A stretch of DNA of 31,756 nucleotides from Castellaniella sp. UBA6218 (GTDB taxonomy: Bacteria > Pseudomonadota > Gammaproteobacteria > Burkholderiales > Burkholderiaceae_B). A program made the position numbers and the translations under genes. Location of the stretch: positions 957 to 32,712 of the forward strand of contig DISE01000045.1 of NCBI GenBank assembly GCA_002421865.1, given 5' to 3'. This document shows positions 15,568 through 23,260 of this stretch, one piece after another. The notes under the pieces were generated by a model, which worked only from the letters and a program-made list of their open reading frames with translations, was not told where the DNA came from and did not search any database. The first letter of the stretch is position 1. Each line of letters opens with the position of its first letter.

Positions 15568-16242
15568 ATGATGCTCACCACCCAGACCTTCGTGCAGATC
15601 CTGGACCTGGGAGGCACCTTCGTGTTCGCGATCAGCGGGGCGGTCGCCGCCGTCAACCGGCGACTGGACTTGTTCGGCATCCTCGTCCTGTCCTTCGTCG
15701 CCGGCAACGCGGGGGGCATCACGCGCGACGTGCTGATCGGCGCCGTGCCGCCGGCCGCCCTGGCCACCGGGCACTATCTGCTGGCGTCCGTGCTGGCCGG
15801 GCTGATCACATTCGTCTTTTACGCCGGTGTGGACCGTCTTCGCACGCCCGTCCTGATGTTCGACGCGGTGGGGCTGGCGTTCTTCGCGGTGGCCGGCACG
15901 GAAAAAGCGCTTGCCTTCGGACTCGATCCCGTCATGGCCGCGCTGCTGGGCATGGTGACCGGAATCGGCGGCGGCATGATGCGCGACGTGCTGCTGACGG
16001 AAATCCCGCAGGTGCTGCGATCCGACCTGTATGCCGTCGCGGCGCTGGCCTGCGCGTCGATCGTCGTGATCGGCCGCATGATGGGGATTGGGTACGGAAT
16101 CCCGGCCCTGGCCGGCGGAGCGCTGTGCATCGGCTTGCGATACATGGCGATCCGCCACGGCTGGCATCTGCCCATCGCGCATCTGTCCGCGCGGGGACGC
16201 ACGGCGCCGGATGCGGCGAAGGACAGGGATCGGGGTATCTGA
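15568..16242 (+). CDS. UPF0126/TRIC-family membrane protein
   Basis: This 224-aa inner-membrane protein consists of two copies of the UPF0126 (YadS-type) repeat. The first has F-A-I-S-G-A-V-A-A and G-N-A-G-G-I-T-R-D-V-L-I-G; the second has F-A-V-A-G-T-E-K-A and G-I-G-G-G-M-M-R-D-V-L-L-T. Seven hydrophobic segments are expected. Bacterial members are now assigned to the trimeric intracellular cation channel family, where a conserved Gly-Gly and Arg-Asp stretch line the potassium path. Two ATGs are adjacent: 15568 (3 nt after GGGAG) and 15571 (6 nt after), so the second is perhaps the real start. It lies between gshA and a PAP2 gene, with no clear link to either. Confidence 0.9.
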   Translation: MMLTTQTFVQILDLGGTFVFAISGAVAAVNRRLDLFGILVLSFVAGNAGGITRDVLIGAVPPAALATGHYLLASVLAGLITFVFYAGVDRLRTPVLMFDAVGLAFFAVAGTEKALAFGLDPVMAALLGMVTGIGGGMMRDVLLTEIPQVLRSDLYAVAALACASIVVIGRMMGIGYGIPALAGGALCIGLRYMAIRHGWHLPIAHLSARGRTAPDAAKDRDRGI

Positions 16243-16331
16243 CGGAAAATAATGCACAGCCAAACTGTGACGCCCCCGTGACGCGGACCCGGCTCAGGGC
16301 GAGCTAAGTCTTCCTGCGTAGTCTCCACATT

Positions 16332-16347
16332 GTGCAAATCCTTGCAC
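16332..16347. promoter_or_regulatory. Perfect palindrome upstream of PAP2 gene
   Basis: GTGCAA-atcc-TTGCAC, a perfect dyad with 6-bp arms, lies about 55 bp before the PAP2 start at 16403. It is the size of an operator for a dimeric regulator. The regulator is unknown; whether the two-component system encoded downstream binds it cannot be told from the sequence. Confidence 0.4.
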
Positions 16348-16402
16348 GCTTCGCCTGCATGGCCGGATCGACCCTTGTGCGGCGATCCTGTCCGGAGACC
16401 TC

Positions 16403-16999
16403 ATGGAATCACTCAACCACACACTGTTTCTCTGGCTCAACGCGCCGGGGCATCCCAACGCCTGGGTGCTGACCCTGGCCATTTTCTTTGCCAAGCACCT
16501 CATCTGGGCGGTGCCGCTCGCGATCAGTATCGGCTGGCTGCGTGGCCACGAAGGCACCCGCAAGGCCATGCTCGTCGCCACTGCGGCAGGAGTACTGGGC
16601 CTCCTGATCAACCAAGCCATCGGCCTGGCCTGGTCGCATCCCCGGCCTTTCATGATCGGCCTGGGGCACACATTCATCCCCCATGCCGCCGACTCGTCAT
16701 TCCCAAGCGATCACCTGACGCTGTGGTGGGCAATTGCGTTCAGTCTCCTGTTCCAGCGAGGACAGCGCGGCAGAGGCATCGGGCTGGCCTTGGCGGGCGT
16801 TCCCATCGCCTGGGCGCGCATCTATCTTGGCGTGCACTTCCCGTTCGACATGCTCGGGGCAATCGCGGTCGCCGCAGTCGGCGCCTGGCTTGCGTTGCGT
16901 GCAGCCCGCTGGTACCTGGAGCCAGGTTATCAGCTCGCCGCCGCCATTCATCATCGACTTTTCGGCAAGTTGATCGCGCTCGGATGGGTACGCGCGTAA
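16403..16999 (+). CDS. PAP2-family phosphatase (undecaprenyl-diphosphatase-like)
   Basis: This 198-aa membrane phosphatase has about five helices. PAP2 motifs are visible: C1 R81-P82 (W-S-H-P-R-P-F-M-I-G-L-G-H), C2 S-F-P-S-D-H at 99-104, and C3 R139-I-Y-L-G-V-H145-F-P-F-D149. The C1 lysine is not at the classical spacing, as in YbjG/BcrC-type enzymes, whose P-R-P-F-M-x-G-L-G-H context this matches well. Such enzymes dephosphorylate undecaprenyl pyrophosphate on the periplasmic side and help bacitracin resistance. It starts after GGAG (16394). The next gene follows in 68 bp, and the four genes to 19950 look like one operon. Confidence 0.88.
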   Translation: MESLNHTLFLWLNAPGHPNAWVLTLAIFFAKHLIWAVPLAISIGWLRGHEGTRKAMLVATAAGVLGLLINQAIGLAWSHPRPFMIGLGHTFIPHAADSSFPSDHLTLWWAIAFSLLFQRGQRGRGIGLALAGVPIAWARIYLGVHFPFDMLGAIAVAAVGAWLALRAARWYLEPGYQLAAAIHHRLFGKLIALGWVRA

Positions 17000-17067
17000 C
17001 CCTATGGGCGGGCTAAGTCCGACCAGCCAGACTGAGGCCGGCCATTTCACTTGGTCAGGAGAACATC

Positions 17068-17913
17068 ATGAACAAATTGCCCGCGGGCGGCTCCACAAGC
17101 TGGCTCAACAAAGTCCCGGAAGTCGCGCTTTCATTCTGGATCATCAAGATCATGTCCACCACGGTGGGCGAAACGGGAGCCGATTTTCTGGCGGTCAACG
17201 CAGGCTTGGGCCAAGGCGTGACACGAACCATCATGGCGGCTCTGTTGGCGGCCACCTTGTTCATGCAGTTGCGTACCCGCCGCTATACCCCCTGGACTTA
17301 CTGGCTGACGGTGGTCCTGGTCAGCGTGGTCGGCACGCAGATCACCGACCTGCTGACCGATGGCCTCGGCGTCAGCCTGTACATCAGCACCTCCGCGTTC
17401 GCCGCAGTACTCGCCGCGATTTTCTTTGTCTGGCATCGGGTCGAGCGCACGCTGTCCATCCACGACATCGTGACACGCAGGCGCGAACTGTTCTATTGGA
17501 CCGCCATCCTCTGCACGTTTGCGCTGGGCACGGCCGCAGGCGATCTGGCGACCGAGGCATTGGGCCTGGGCTTTACCTGGGGAGCGGTGGCATTCGGCGC
17601 GCTGATCGGCGTCACCTATGCCGCCTGGCGCATGGGTGGCAACGCGGTCCTGACCTTCTGGATCGCCTACATCCTGACCCGCCCCTTCGGAGCCGCGCTC
17701 GGCGATTTTCTGACCCAGGCCAAGGCCGATGGCGGCCTTGGGATGGGGGCCATGTGGACCAGCGCCCTGTTTCTTGCCGTGATCGTGATGTTGGTGGCAT
17801 CCGCCCAGATCGGTATTCATGGAAGCCGCTCGGAATCGGGTACGCTGGTGGCTGGCGTTCATGCCGACCGCCACCCTGCTGGCCAAGCGGCGGTCAGCCG
17901 GACGGCACATTGA
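17068..17913 (+). CDS. COG4705-type membrane protein with four G-x4-D repeats
   Basis: This polytopic inner-membrane protein of 281 aa matches the COG4705 'uncharacterized membrane-anchored protein' group. I see four repeats of a short motif, G-x4-D-[FL]: residues 34-39 (G-E-T-G-A-D), 89-94 (G-T-Q-I-T-D), 154-159 (G-T-A-A-G-D) and 208-213 (G-A-A-L-G-D). Each is next to a hydrophobic helix, with spacings of 55, 65 and 54. Four buried acids in pseudo-symmetric units suggest an ion or metal path, which is inference. The last 30 residues are hydrophilic and look non-conserved. AGGAG precedes the ATG. It sits between a PAP2 phosphatase and a response regulator. Confidence 0.82.
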   Translation: MNKLPAGGSTSWLNKVPEVALSFWIIKIMSTTVGETGADFLAVNAGLGQGVTRTIMAALLAATLFMQLRTRRYTPWTYWLTVVLVSVVGTQITDLLTDGLGVSLYISTSAFAAVLAAIFFVWHRVERTLSIHDIVTRRRELFYWTAILCTFALGTAAGDLATEALGLGFTWGAVAFGALIGVTYAAWRMGGNAVLTFWIAYILTRPFGAALGDFLTQAKADGGLGMGAMWTSALFLAVIVMLVASAQIGIHGSRSESGTLVAGVHADRHPAGQAAVSRTAH

Positions 17914-17935
17914 ACCATGACTGAACGGAGGGGGG

Positions 17936-18601
17936 ATGCGGGTCTTGCTGGTCGAGGACGATCCCATGATCGGTGATGCGATCCAAGGCGCGCTGAGGGA
18001 TGCGTCCTATGCCGCCGATTGGGTGAAGGACGGACAGACGGCGCTCACGACGCTGGGCTGCCAGCACTACGATCTGGTGCTGCTGGACCTGGGCCTGCCC
18101 GGCAAGGATGGACTGGAGGTGCTGGCCAGCCTGCGCGCCAGAGGCGACCCGATCCCCCTGCTCATCATCACGGCGCGCGACGGCCTGGATGATCGCCTGC
18201 GCGGCCTGGACGGCGGGGCCGACGACTATGTGTCCAAGCCGTTTCAGATGGCGGAGCTGCTGGCCCGGATGCGCGCCGTTCTGCGGCGCAAGGCCGGCGC
18301 GGCGGCACCGGTGCTCGGCAACGGCGTGGTGTCGCTCGATCCGGCCACCAAAGAGGCACGCGTCCATGGCGGCGCCCCGCAGCAACTGTCCAACCGCGAG
18401 TTCGCCCTGCTGCAAGCCCTGCTGATACGCCCCGGGGCGATTCTCTCGCGCAGCGATCTGGAGGATCGCATCTACGGCTGGGGAGAAGAAGTGGAAAGCA
18501 ATGCCGTCGAATATCTGATCCATGCGCTGCGTCGCAAGCTGGGCAGCGAGGCCATCAAAAACGTCAGGGGGATCGGATGGATGGTTTCAAAACCCGCTTG
18601 A
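17936..18601 (+). CDS. OmpR-family response regulator (QseB/PmrA-like)
   Basis: This 221-aa regulator has a receiver domain at residues 1-115: acidic pocket Asp8-Asp9, phosphorylated Asp51 (V-L-L-D-L-G-L-P-G), Thr79 and Lys101 (V-S-K-P-F). A winged-helix DNA-binding domain follows (about 125-218), with L-S-N-R-E-F-A-L-L-Q-A-L and V-E-Y-L-I-H-A-L-R-R-K-L, ending in V-R-G-I-G-W-M-V. The closest named groups by eye are QseB and PmrA. Its stop overlaps the kinase start by 25 bp, giving translational coupling. It follows the COG4705 gene by 22 bp behind a strong SD (GGAGGGG). The regulon is probably this operon itself. Confidence 0.93.
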   Translation: MRVLLVEDDPMIGDAIQGALRDASYAADWVKDGQTALTTLGCQHYDLVLLDLGLPGKDGLEVLASLRARGDPIPLLIITARDGLDDRLRGLDGGADDYVSKPFQMAELLARMRAVLRRKAGAAAPVLGNGVVSLDPATKEARVHGGAPQQLSNREFALLQALLIRPGAILSRSDLEDRIYGWGEEVESNAVEYLIHALRRKLGSEAIKNVRGIGWMVSKPA

Positions 18602-19950
18602 ACGCGTCGGTTCAGCTCAAGCTGTCCTTCACCCTGTCGCTGGCCATTCTCGTGGTGGCGATCGTAGCGGGTGTTTTCTCGTTCCTGTCCGCCCTGGACG
18701 AGGCCCACGAGCTACAGGACGAGGTGTTGCGCCAGGTCGCGCATCTCATGGACCGCCAGCACCTGTCGCCGCCCGCGCCGGGCATCGACCCCCGTCTCAA
18801 GGATGCCGATGAGGAAGCGCGCGTGATCGTCCAGCGCCTGGGAGAGACCGGCCCCTCCACGGCAGGCGTGGATGCGGGAGGCATGCTGCCGCTTCCGGCG
18901 ACATTGCCCGACGGACTGCACACGCTGGAAGTCGGCAGCGAGACCTTTCGCGTGCTGGTCAAGACCACAGCGGCAGGTGAGCGCATCGCCGTGGCTCAAG
19001 AGTCTGGTTTCCGCAATGAAATCGCCCGCGACGGGGCGCTGCGCACGGTGATGCCTTTCCTGATCCTCGTGCCGGTGCTGCTGTTGATCGTCGCCGACCT
19101 GGTGCGCAAGATGTTCCGGCCCATTGCCGCGCTCTCCAGGGAAATCGATCAACGGGCGGAGCAGGAGCTGCATCCTGTCGACGACCGCCACCTTCCGGCC
19201 GAGGTTCGCCCCTTCGCCGTGGCGATCAATCGCCTGCTTACCCGTGTCGGTCAGTCGATGGATGCCCAACGCCGCTTTGTGGCGGATGCCGCGCACGAAC
19301 TGCGCTCGCCACTGACCGCCCTATCGCTGCAGGCGGAACGGCTGGCGGCCGCGGAAATGTCCGTTCTGGCACGCGAACGGCTGACGGCGCTGAGTCAAGG
19401 GATCGAGCGCGGCCGGAGCCTGCTGGATCAACTGTTGACGTTGGCCAAGGCACAGTCGGCCACCGACGTGCCACAGTCGCCGGTCTCGATACAGGACATC
19501 TATCGCCACGTACTGGAAGACCTCATGCCGCTGGCCGAGGCCAAGCACATCGACATCGGTGTCGCGGGCACGCAGAACGCCGAAGTGTGGGTGAGCGAGC
19601 CGGACCTGATCGCCGTGGTCAGAAACCTGGTCGATAACGCCATCCGCTACACGCCAGAGGGCGGGCAGGTCGATCTCTCGGTGGATGTGTCGGGCGGGAA
19701 GGCCAGGCTGCGCATCCAGGACAACGGGCCGGGCATTCCACTGGACGAGCGGGACCGGGTTTTCGATCCCTTCTATCGCACGCTGGGCAGCGAGCAGATC
19801 GGCTCTGGCCTGGGGCTGTCCATCGTCCAGACGATCGCCCATCGCATCGGCGCGGAAATCCGCCTCGATTTCTCGGACCTGGCCCGGCAGACCGGCTTGA
19901 GCGTCACCGTGCTCCTTCCGTCTGCCGCCCCCCCGACCAGGGATGCATGA
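18577..19950 (+). CDS. QseC-like sensor histidine kinase
   Basis: This 457-aa two-helix membrane kinase has TM1 at about 15-38, a periplasmic sensor of about 115 residues and TM2 at about 157-176. A HAMP-like linker leads to the H-box F-V-A-D-A-A-H-E-L-R-S-P-L-T with His240. The ATPase domain has the N-box N-L-V-D-N-A-I-R-Y-T, the G1 box D-N-G-P-G-I, the F-box and the G2 box G-S-G-L-G-L-S-I-V. All catalytic elements are intact. The sensor is short and low in charged clusters, so no ligand can be named. It overlaps the response regulator by 25 bp and ends the operon. Confidence 0.93.
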   Translation: MDGFKTRLNASVQLKLSFTLSLAILVVAIVAGVFSFLSALDEAHELQDEVLRQVAHLMDRQHLSPPAPGIDPRLKDADEEARVIVQRLGETGPSTAGVDAGGMLPLPATLPDGLHTLEVGSETFRVLVKTTAAGERIAVAQESGFRNEIARDGALRTVMPFLILVPVLLLIVADLVRKMFRPIAALSREIDQRAEQELHPVDDRHLPAEVRPFAVAINRLLTRVGQSMDAQRRFVADAAHELRSPLTALSLQAERLAAAEMSVLARERLTALSQGIERGRSLLDQLLTLAKAQSATDVPQSPVSIQDIYRHVLEDLMPLAEAKHIDIGVAGTQNAEVWVSEPDLIAVVRNLVDNAIRYTPEGGQVDLSVDVSGGKARLRIQDNGPGIPLDERDRVFDPFYRTLGSEQIGSGLGLSIVQTIAHRIGAEIRLDFSDLARQTGLSVTVLLPSAAPPTRDA

Positions 19951-20263
19951 AGGCACATCTTTAAGCCTCGAAATAAGTGACACGCCTGTGCCGGACACCT
20001 GTTCGACGAATCCGTCAGGCAGCCGGGATCAAGTTCAATGGACACAACCCATTGACAAGCCACAGCCAGAAAAAAAAACCAGGCAGGCTTCGGAACCACC
20101 GCCAAAACAAAGCCACAGAAACCAAAGCTGGCCATGGCAATTCACCCAAATGATTTCCGCGAAAACAGGCAGCTCACACCCTGCACGGCCAGCACATCGC
20201 CCAGTTCCAACATCCTGCCTTTTTTCCGGATTTTTATAATATCCGATTCAGCTTTATATAAAA
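19951..20263. other. Spacer before Sel1 gene with a promoter-like TATAAT
   Basis: This 313-bp spacer has no convincing gene and becomes AT-richer towards its right end. The only promoter signal is TATAAT at 20235-20240, enclosed by a short dyad CGGAT/ATCCG (20227-20231 and 20241-20245); no good -35 is seen, so the promoter may need an activator. No terminator with a T-tract is visible after the kinase gene. Confidence 0.45.
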
Positions 20264-21658
20264 ATGATATCCTCAGTTTCCAATGCTTTGGGCGCCTATT
20301 CTTCTTATGGCAACGCTTCCAGAATTGCCACCCCCGCTCCCGCCAATGATTTAAGCGCCACCCCTGCTCAACCGACCGTATGTCCTACGGCTTACTCGAT
20401 GGAAGAGCGGATTGAATCCACTTACCTCTATAATCAGCAGGGAAACGCGGTTTTTGATCCCATCATTGCCCTACGGCATCGGGCTGACCAAGGCGATGCC
20501 GAATCACAATACCAGTTCGGCCTGGCATTTGACTCTTACTTAACAACTACCTTTCAACCTCCCGAAGAGCCTTATTTGAGACGCGCGGCCGAACAAAACC
20601 ACCCCGCAGCGGCACGCGAATACGCAAACCGCGTCAGAAGCACCTATTACAACGACGCCAGAGGCTTTTTTTCTGTCAGGCCCAGTTTCGAAGATGCGGA
20701 AATTTTCTTCCGCAGGGCCGCTACCAATGGCGATGCCCAGGCGGCCATTAGTTATGCGGAACTGTTTAGCAAACCGCCCGTCCTGATTGCTGGAGAAAAT
20801 GGGTCATCCACCCCCAACCCTATTTTGCAACGGGATGCTGTGCGGCAGATGAATGATTTGCAAGATGCCTTGCACTGCTTGCGACCTTATGCCGAGAATG
20901 GCAACGCAAGCGCTCGGATGGAGTACGCCAAGCTCACTTTTGAACTGGCACGTCGCGTCGAAGAGTCAGCGTTGCCGCATAAGCTGCAAGACCCATATCT
21001 CGACGTCGCAGAAGCGGTGGGATTTTTAGGCCAGGCCGCCGAGCAGGGCATGCCTCGAGCTCAATATGACTATGCCATGCTGGTGGTAAACACCTACCAA
21101 GGAGGAAACTCGCTTTGGCCCGACAGTTTGCCTTTACCGGATTATGCTCAGGCGGAGCAATACCTCCGCGCTGCCGCGCTTGAGCCGTTAAATTCCGACG
21201 CGCGGCAGGCCTATTCGCATATGTGGCTTTCACTCGGTCCACTGCATGACCGCAATGGCCAGACCATACCCAATCCGTTAGCCCAGCGTCCCGCTGAAGA
21301 ACAATTGGCCAACAAGCGCTTGGCAATGGGTTATTTATATGACCAGGCCACTCGACAGAGAGATACGCATGCTCAATACAGATACGCTTATCAAGTCTTA
21401 GTGAATAATAAGGCAGAAAACATCAATCCCAGAGCGGATGGCAGAGACGCCACAACGGTTCGAAATGAAGCGCTCGGGTTGTTGCGCGAGGCAGCCGATA
21501 GGGGGCACCCATGGGCTCGCATGGATTATGGCTATGAGTTGCTTCAAAAAGCGGCAGCCATGAAGATTCCTCGTGAAGAGGGTGCAATTGAAACAATAAT
21601 TAAAGCGTATGAGGAAGCGGAAAACTATTTGGCACCGGCCAATCCCCCCGGAAACTAG
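20264..21658 (+). CDS. Sel1-like repeat protein, lower GC
   Basis: This 464-aa protein is built of about eight Sel1/TPR-like helical repeats, for example R-A-D-Q-G-D-A-E-S-Q-Y-Q-F-G, R-A-A-T-N-G-D-A-Q-A-A-I-S-Y-A, Q-A-A-E-Q-G-M-P-R-A-Q-Y-D-Y-A and E-A-A-D-R-G-H-P-W-A-R-M-D-Y-G. There is no signal peptide or membrane helix. The first 40 residues are rich in Ser, Ala, Pro and Asn and look disordered. No SD precedes the ATG at 20264, and an in-frame ATG at 20399 is the next alternative. Composition and codon use are less GC-biased than the neighbours, suggesting acquisition. Sel1 proteins act as scaffolds and some are secreted effectors; the Ser-rich start would fit a type III signal, but there is no direct proof. 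Confidence 0.8.
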   Translation: MISSVSNALGAYSSYGNASRIATPAPANDLSATPAQPTVCPTAYSMEERIESTYLYNQQGNAVFDPIIALRHRADQGDAESQYQFGLAFDSYLTTTFQPPEEPYLRRAAEQNHPAAAREYANRVRSTYYNDARGFFSVRPSFEDAEIFFRRAATNGDAQAAISYAELFSKPPVLIAGENGSSTPNPILQRDAVRQMNDLQDALHCLRPYAENGNASARMEYAKLTFELARRVEESALPHKLQDPYLDVAEAVGFLGQAAEQGMPRAQYDYAMLVVNTYQGGNSLWPDSLPLPDYAQAEQYLRAAALEPLNSDARQAYSHMWLSLGPLHDRNGQTIPNPLAQRPAEEQLANKRLAMGYLYDQATRQRDTHAQYRYAYQVLVNNKAENINPRADGRDATTVRNEALGLLREAADRGHPWARMDYGYELLQKAAAMKIPREEGAIETIIKAYEEAENYLAPANPPGN

Positions 21659-21690
21659 TCCTCAGGAGGGTTGAATTTTCTAGTAGAAGG

Positions 21691-21724
21691 CCGGGAGCGG
21701 CATGGCCGCTCGCCTGGCTCCCGG
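21691..21724 (+). terminator. Inverted repeat after Sel1 gene, possible terminator
   Basis: The arms CCGGGAGC (21691-21698) and GCTCCCGG (21717-21724) enclose an inner GCGGC-atg-GCCGC-like stem. It lies 33 bp after the Sel1 stop. No T-tract follows, so a factor-dependent stop or an mRNA-stabilising hairpin is equally possible. Confidence 0.35.
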
Positions 21725-21870
21725 GGGGAGCGGAGCAAGGCCATTCAATGGGGACGCACCCGCCGCCTATCGGACTCGAAAGGGCCGGCGCACCGCAAAA
21801 CGCCAATGTCGTGGCCGAGCCCACCCCAGCAGTGGGATATGTCCGACCCGGAACCAGACCCATGCATGAC

Positions 21871-21945
21871 TGGCGCGCCCGACAGGAATCGAACCTGTAT
21901 CAGAAGCTTCGGAAACTCCTATTCTATCCATTGAACTACAGGCGC
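21871..21945 (-). tRNA. tRNA-Arg (anticodon CCG)
   Basis: The minus strand folds as a complete 75-nt tRNA with encoded CCA. The acceptor arm is GCGCCTG/CGGGCGC with one G-U pair. The D stem is GTTC/GAAT, the anticodon stem GGAGT/GCTTC carries the loop TTCCGAA (anticodon CCG, complement of 21910-21912), the variable loop is TGAT, and the T stem ACAGG/CCTGT carries the loop TTCGATT. The discriminator base is G. It reads CGG codons. The 3' end points towards the lower-GC Sel1 gene, but no direct repeat of the tRNA end was seen there. Confidence 0.95.
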
Positions 21946-22030
21946 GGCATGGGGACGTCATTGTAGCGTGTTTGCGCCGCCCCCGCTGGCATGGCCTCAT
22001 GCGCCCCATGCAGCCGCCCAGGCCAGTCGC

Positions 22031-22036
22031 TATAAT
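22031..22036 (+). promoter_or_regulatory. -10 element of the cytochrome gene
   Basis: A perfect TATAAT 50 bp before the preferred cytochrome start. No good -35 is seen at normal spacing. It gives a leader of about 38 nt. Confidence 0.4.
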
Positions 22037-22080
22037 CTTCGGTTGAAGCCTGTAACATGAACGATTACCAGGATCCCAAC

Positions 22081-23040
22081 ATGAGTCTCCCCGAACACGC
22101 CCACGGACACGAAAGCGCCATCAAGACCCCGCGTCAGCTGCTGGTCACCGTCATCCTGGCCTTCCTGATCCCGATCGCGGTCATCATCCTGCTGGTCAAC
22201 CTGGTGGGCGCGTCCATCCGCACGGGCGCCGGCTCCGACAGCCAGTCGGGAGAAGCCATTGCCCGGCGCATCCAGCCCGTGGCCGGCTTCAAGCTGGTCG
22301 ACGCCGATGCGCCCAAGGTCTTCAAGACCGGCGAACAGGTCTTCCAGTCCACCTGTTCGGCCTGCCACGGCACGGGCGTGGCCGGGGCGCCCAAATTCGG
22401 CGACAAGGACGCCTGGGCGAAATACATCAAGCTGGGCTACGAAAGCCTGGTCCAGAATGCCATCCACGGCATCAACGCGATGCCCCCGAAGGGCGGCAAC
22501 GCCTCGCTGGACGACTTCGAAGTCGCGCGCGCCGTGGTCTACATGACCAACCATTCGGGCGCCAATTTCGACGAACCCAAGGAACCCGCCGCCGCCGGCG
22601 ATGCCGCCAAGCCCGAAGCGGCCGCCGCGCCGGCCGCAGCCCCCCAGGCCGCCATGGCCAAGCCTGCCGAAGCCAAACCGGCCGCCACCCCGGTCGCCGC
22701 GCCCCAGGCCGAGGCCAAGCCTGCCGAAGCCAAACCGGCCGCCACCCCGGTCGCCGCGCCCCAGGCCGAGGCCAAGCCGGCCGCGCAGGCCGACGCCGGC
22801 AATGCCGTCGGCAAGAAACTCTACGAGTCGGTCTGCATCACCTGCCACTCCATCGGTCTGGCCGGCGCGCCCAAGTTCGGCGACAAGGCGTCCTGGGAAC
22901 CCTTCATCAAGACGGGCCTGGACACCATGCTGAAAAACGCGATCAACGGTGTGAACGCCATGCCCCCGCGCGGCGGCTCGCAAGCCTCCGACGAAGAGCT
23001 CAAGGCCGCCATCCAGTACATGGTGGACGCCGCGAAATAA
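22081..23040 (+). CDS. Membrane-anchored dihaem cytochrome c5
   Basis: This 319-aa protein (from the 22081 start) has an N-terminal membrane helix (about 19-43) and two class I cytochrome c domains. The first haem site is C92-S-A-C-H96 with Met134 in A-M-P-P-K-G-G; the second is C252-I-T-C-H256 with Met294 in A-M-P-P-R-G-G. Between the domains is a flexible Ala/Pro/Lys linker (about 165-238) containing a perfect 57-bp tandem duplication. I prefer the ATG at 22081, since AGGA stands 7 nt upstream; the upstream ATG at 22057 has no SD. The protein would face the periplasm and shuttle electrons, probably to a terminal oxidase; its partner is not in the window. Confidence 0.93.
   Translation: MSLPEHAHGHESAIKTPRQLLVTVILAFLIPIAVIILLVNLVGASIRTGAGSDSQSGEAIARRIQPVAGFKLVDADAPKVFKTGEQVFQSTCSACHGTGVAGAPKFGDKDAWAKYIKLGYESLVQNAIHGINAMPPKGGNASLDDFEVARAVVYMTNHSGANFDEPKEPAAAGDAAKPEAAAAPAAAPQAAMAKPAEAKPAATPVAAPQAEAKPAEAKPAATPVAAPQAEAKPAAQADAGNAVGKKLYESVCITCHSIGLAGAPKFGDKASWEPFIKTGLDTMLKNAINGVNAMPPRGGSQASDEELKAAIQYMVDAAK
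22657..22770 (+). repeat. 57-bp perfect tandem duplication in cytochrome linker
   Basis: Unit 1 is 22657-22713 and unit 2 is 22714-22770, identical over 57 bp (19 codons), followed by the start of a third partial copy. It encodes the repeated A-K-P-A-E-A-K-P-A-A-T-P pattern of the interdomain linker. Being in frame, copy-number change would only alter linker length. Confidence 0.95.
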
Positions 23041-23084
23041 GGCCCGGCGCCGGCCGCCCATCGGCGCGGCCCATCGGCACCTGC

Positions 23085-23110
23085 AACCCCGGCCCGCGCC
23101 GGGGTTTTTT
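23085..23110 (+). terminator. Intrinsic terminator after cytochrome gene
   Basis: AACCCCGGC-ccgc-GCCGGGG followed by TTTTTT: a 7-bp GC-rich stem (CCCCGGC/GCCGGGG) with a T6 tract, 45 bp after the cytochrome stop. Confidence 0.92.
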
Positions 23111-23155
23111 CATGCGCAGACGCCGCGTATCCGGCCGTGCTTTACCCATCTATTT

Positions 23156-23171
23156 TCAAACGATTGTTTGA
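23156..23171. promoter_or_regulatory. Palindromic operator (PsrA/TetR-like) upstream of nitronate monooxygenase
   Basis: TCAAAC-gatt-GTTTGA is a perfect dyad 90 bp before the nitronate monooxygenase start. It matches the [G/C]AAAC-N2-4-GTTT[G/C] pattern known for PsrA, a TetR-type fatty-acid-responsive repressor. A -10-like TAGAAT lies just downstream at 23174-23179, so a bound protein would block the promoter. The regulator gene itself is not in the window. Confidence 0.6.
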
Positions 23172-23260
23172 TTTAGAATGGGACACCACCCGGCGGGCCA
23201 GCCGGGGCCCGTCCGCCCGGCCGATCCGGGCGGCCTCATCCCCACGCGGAGACAAATCCC

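Noticed and set aside
13850..15568. Long minus-strand frame over gshA
   Set aside because: Shadow of gshA, whose protein is complete and family-typical.
21659..21945. tRNA-Arg as an island attachment site
   Set aside because: No direct repeat of the tRNA 3' end and no integrase were found in the window.
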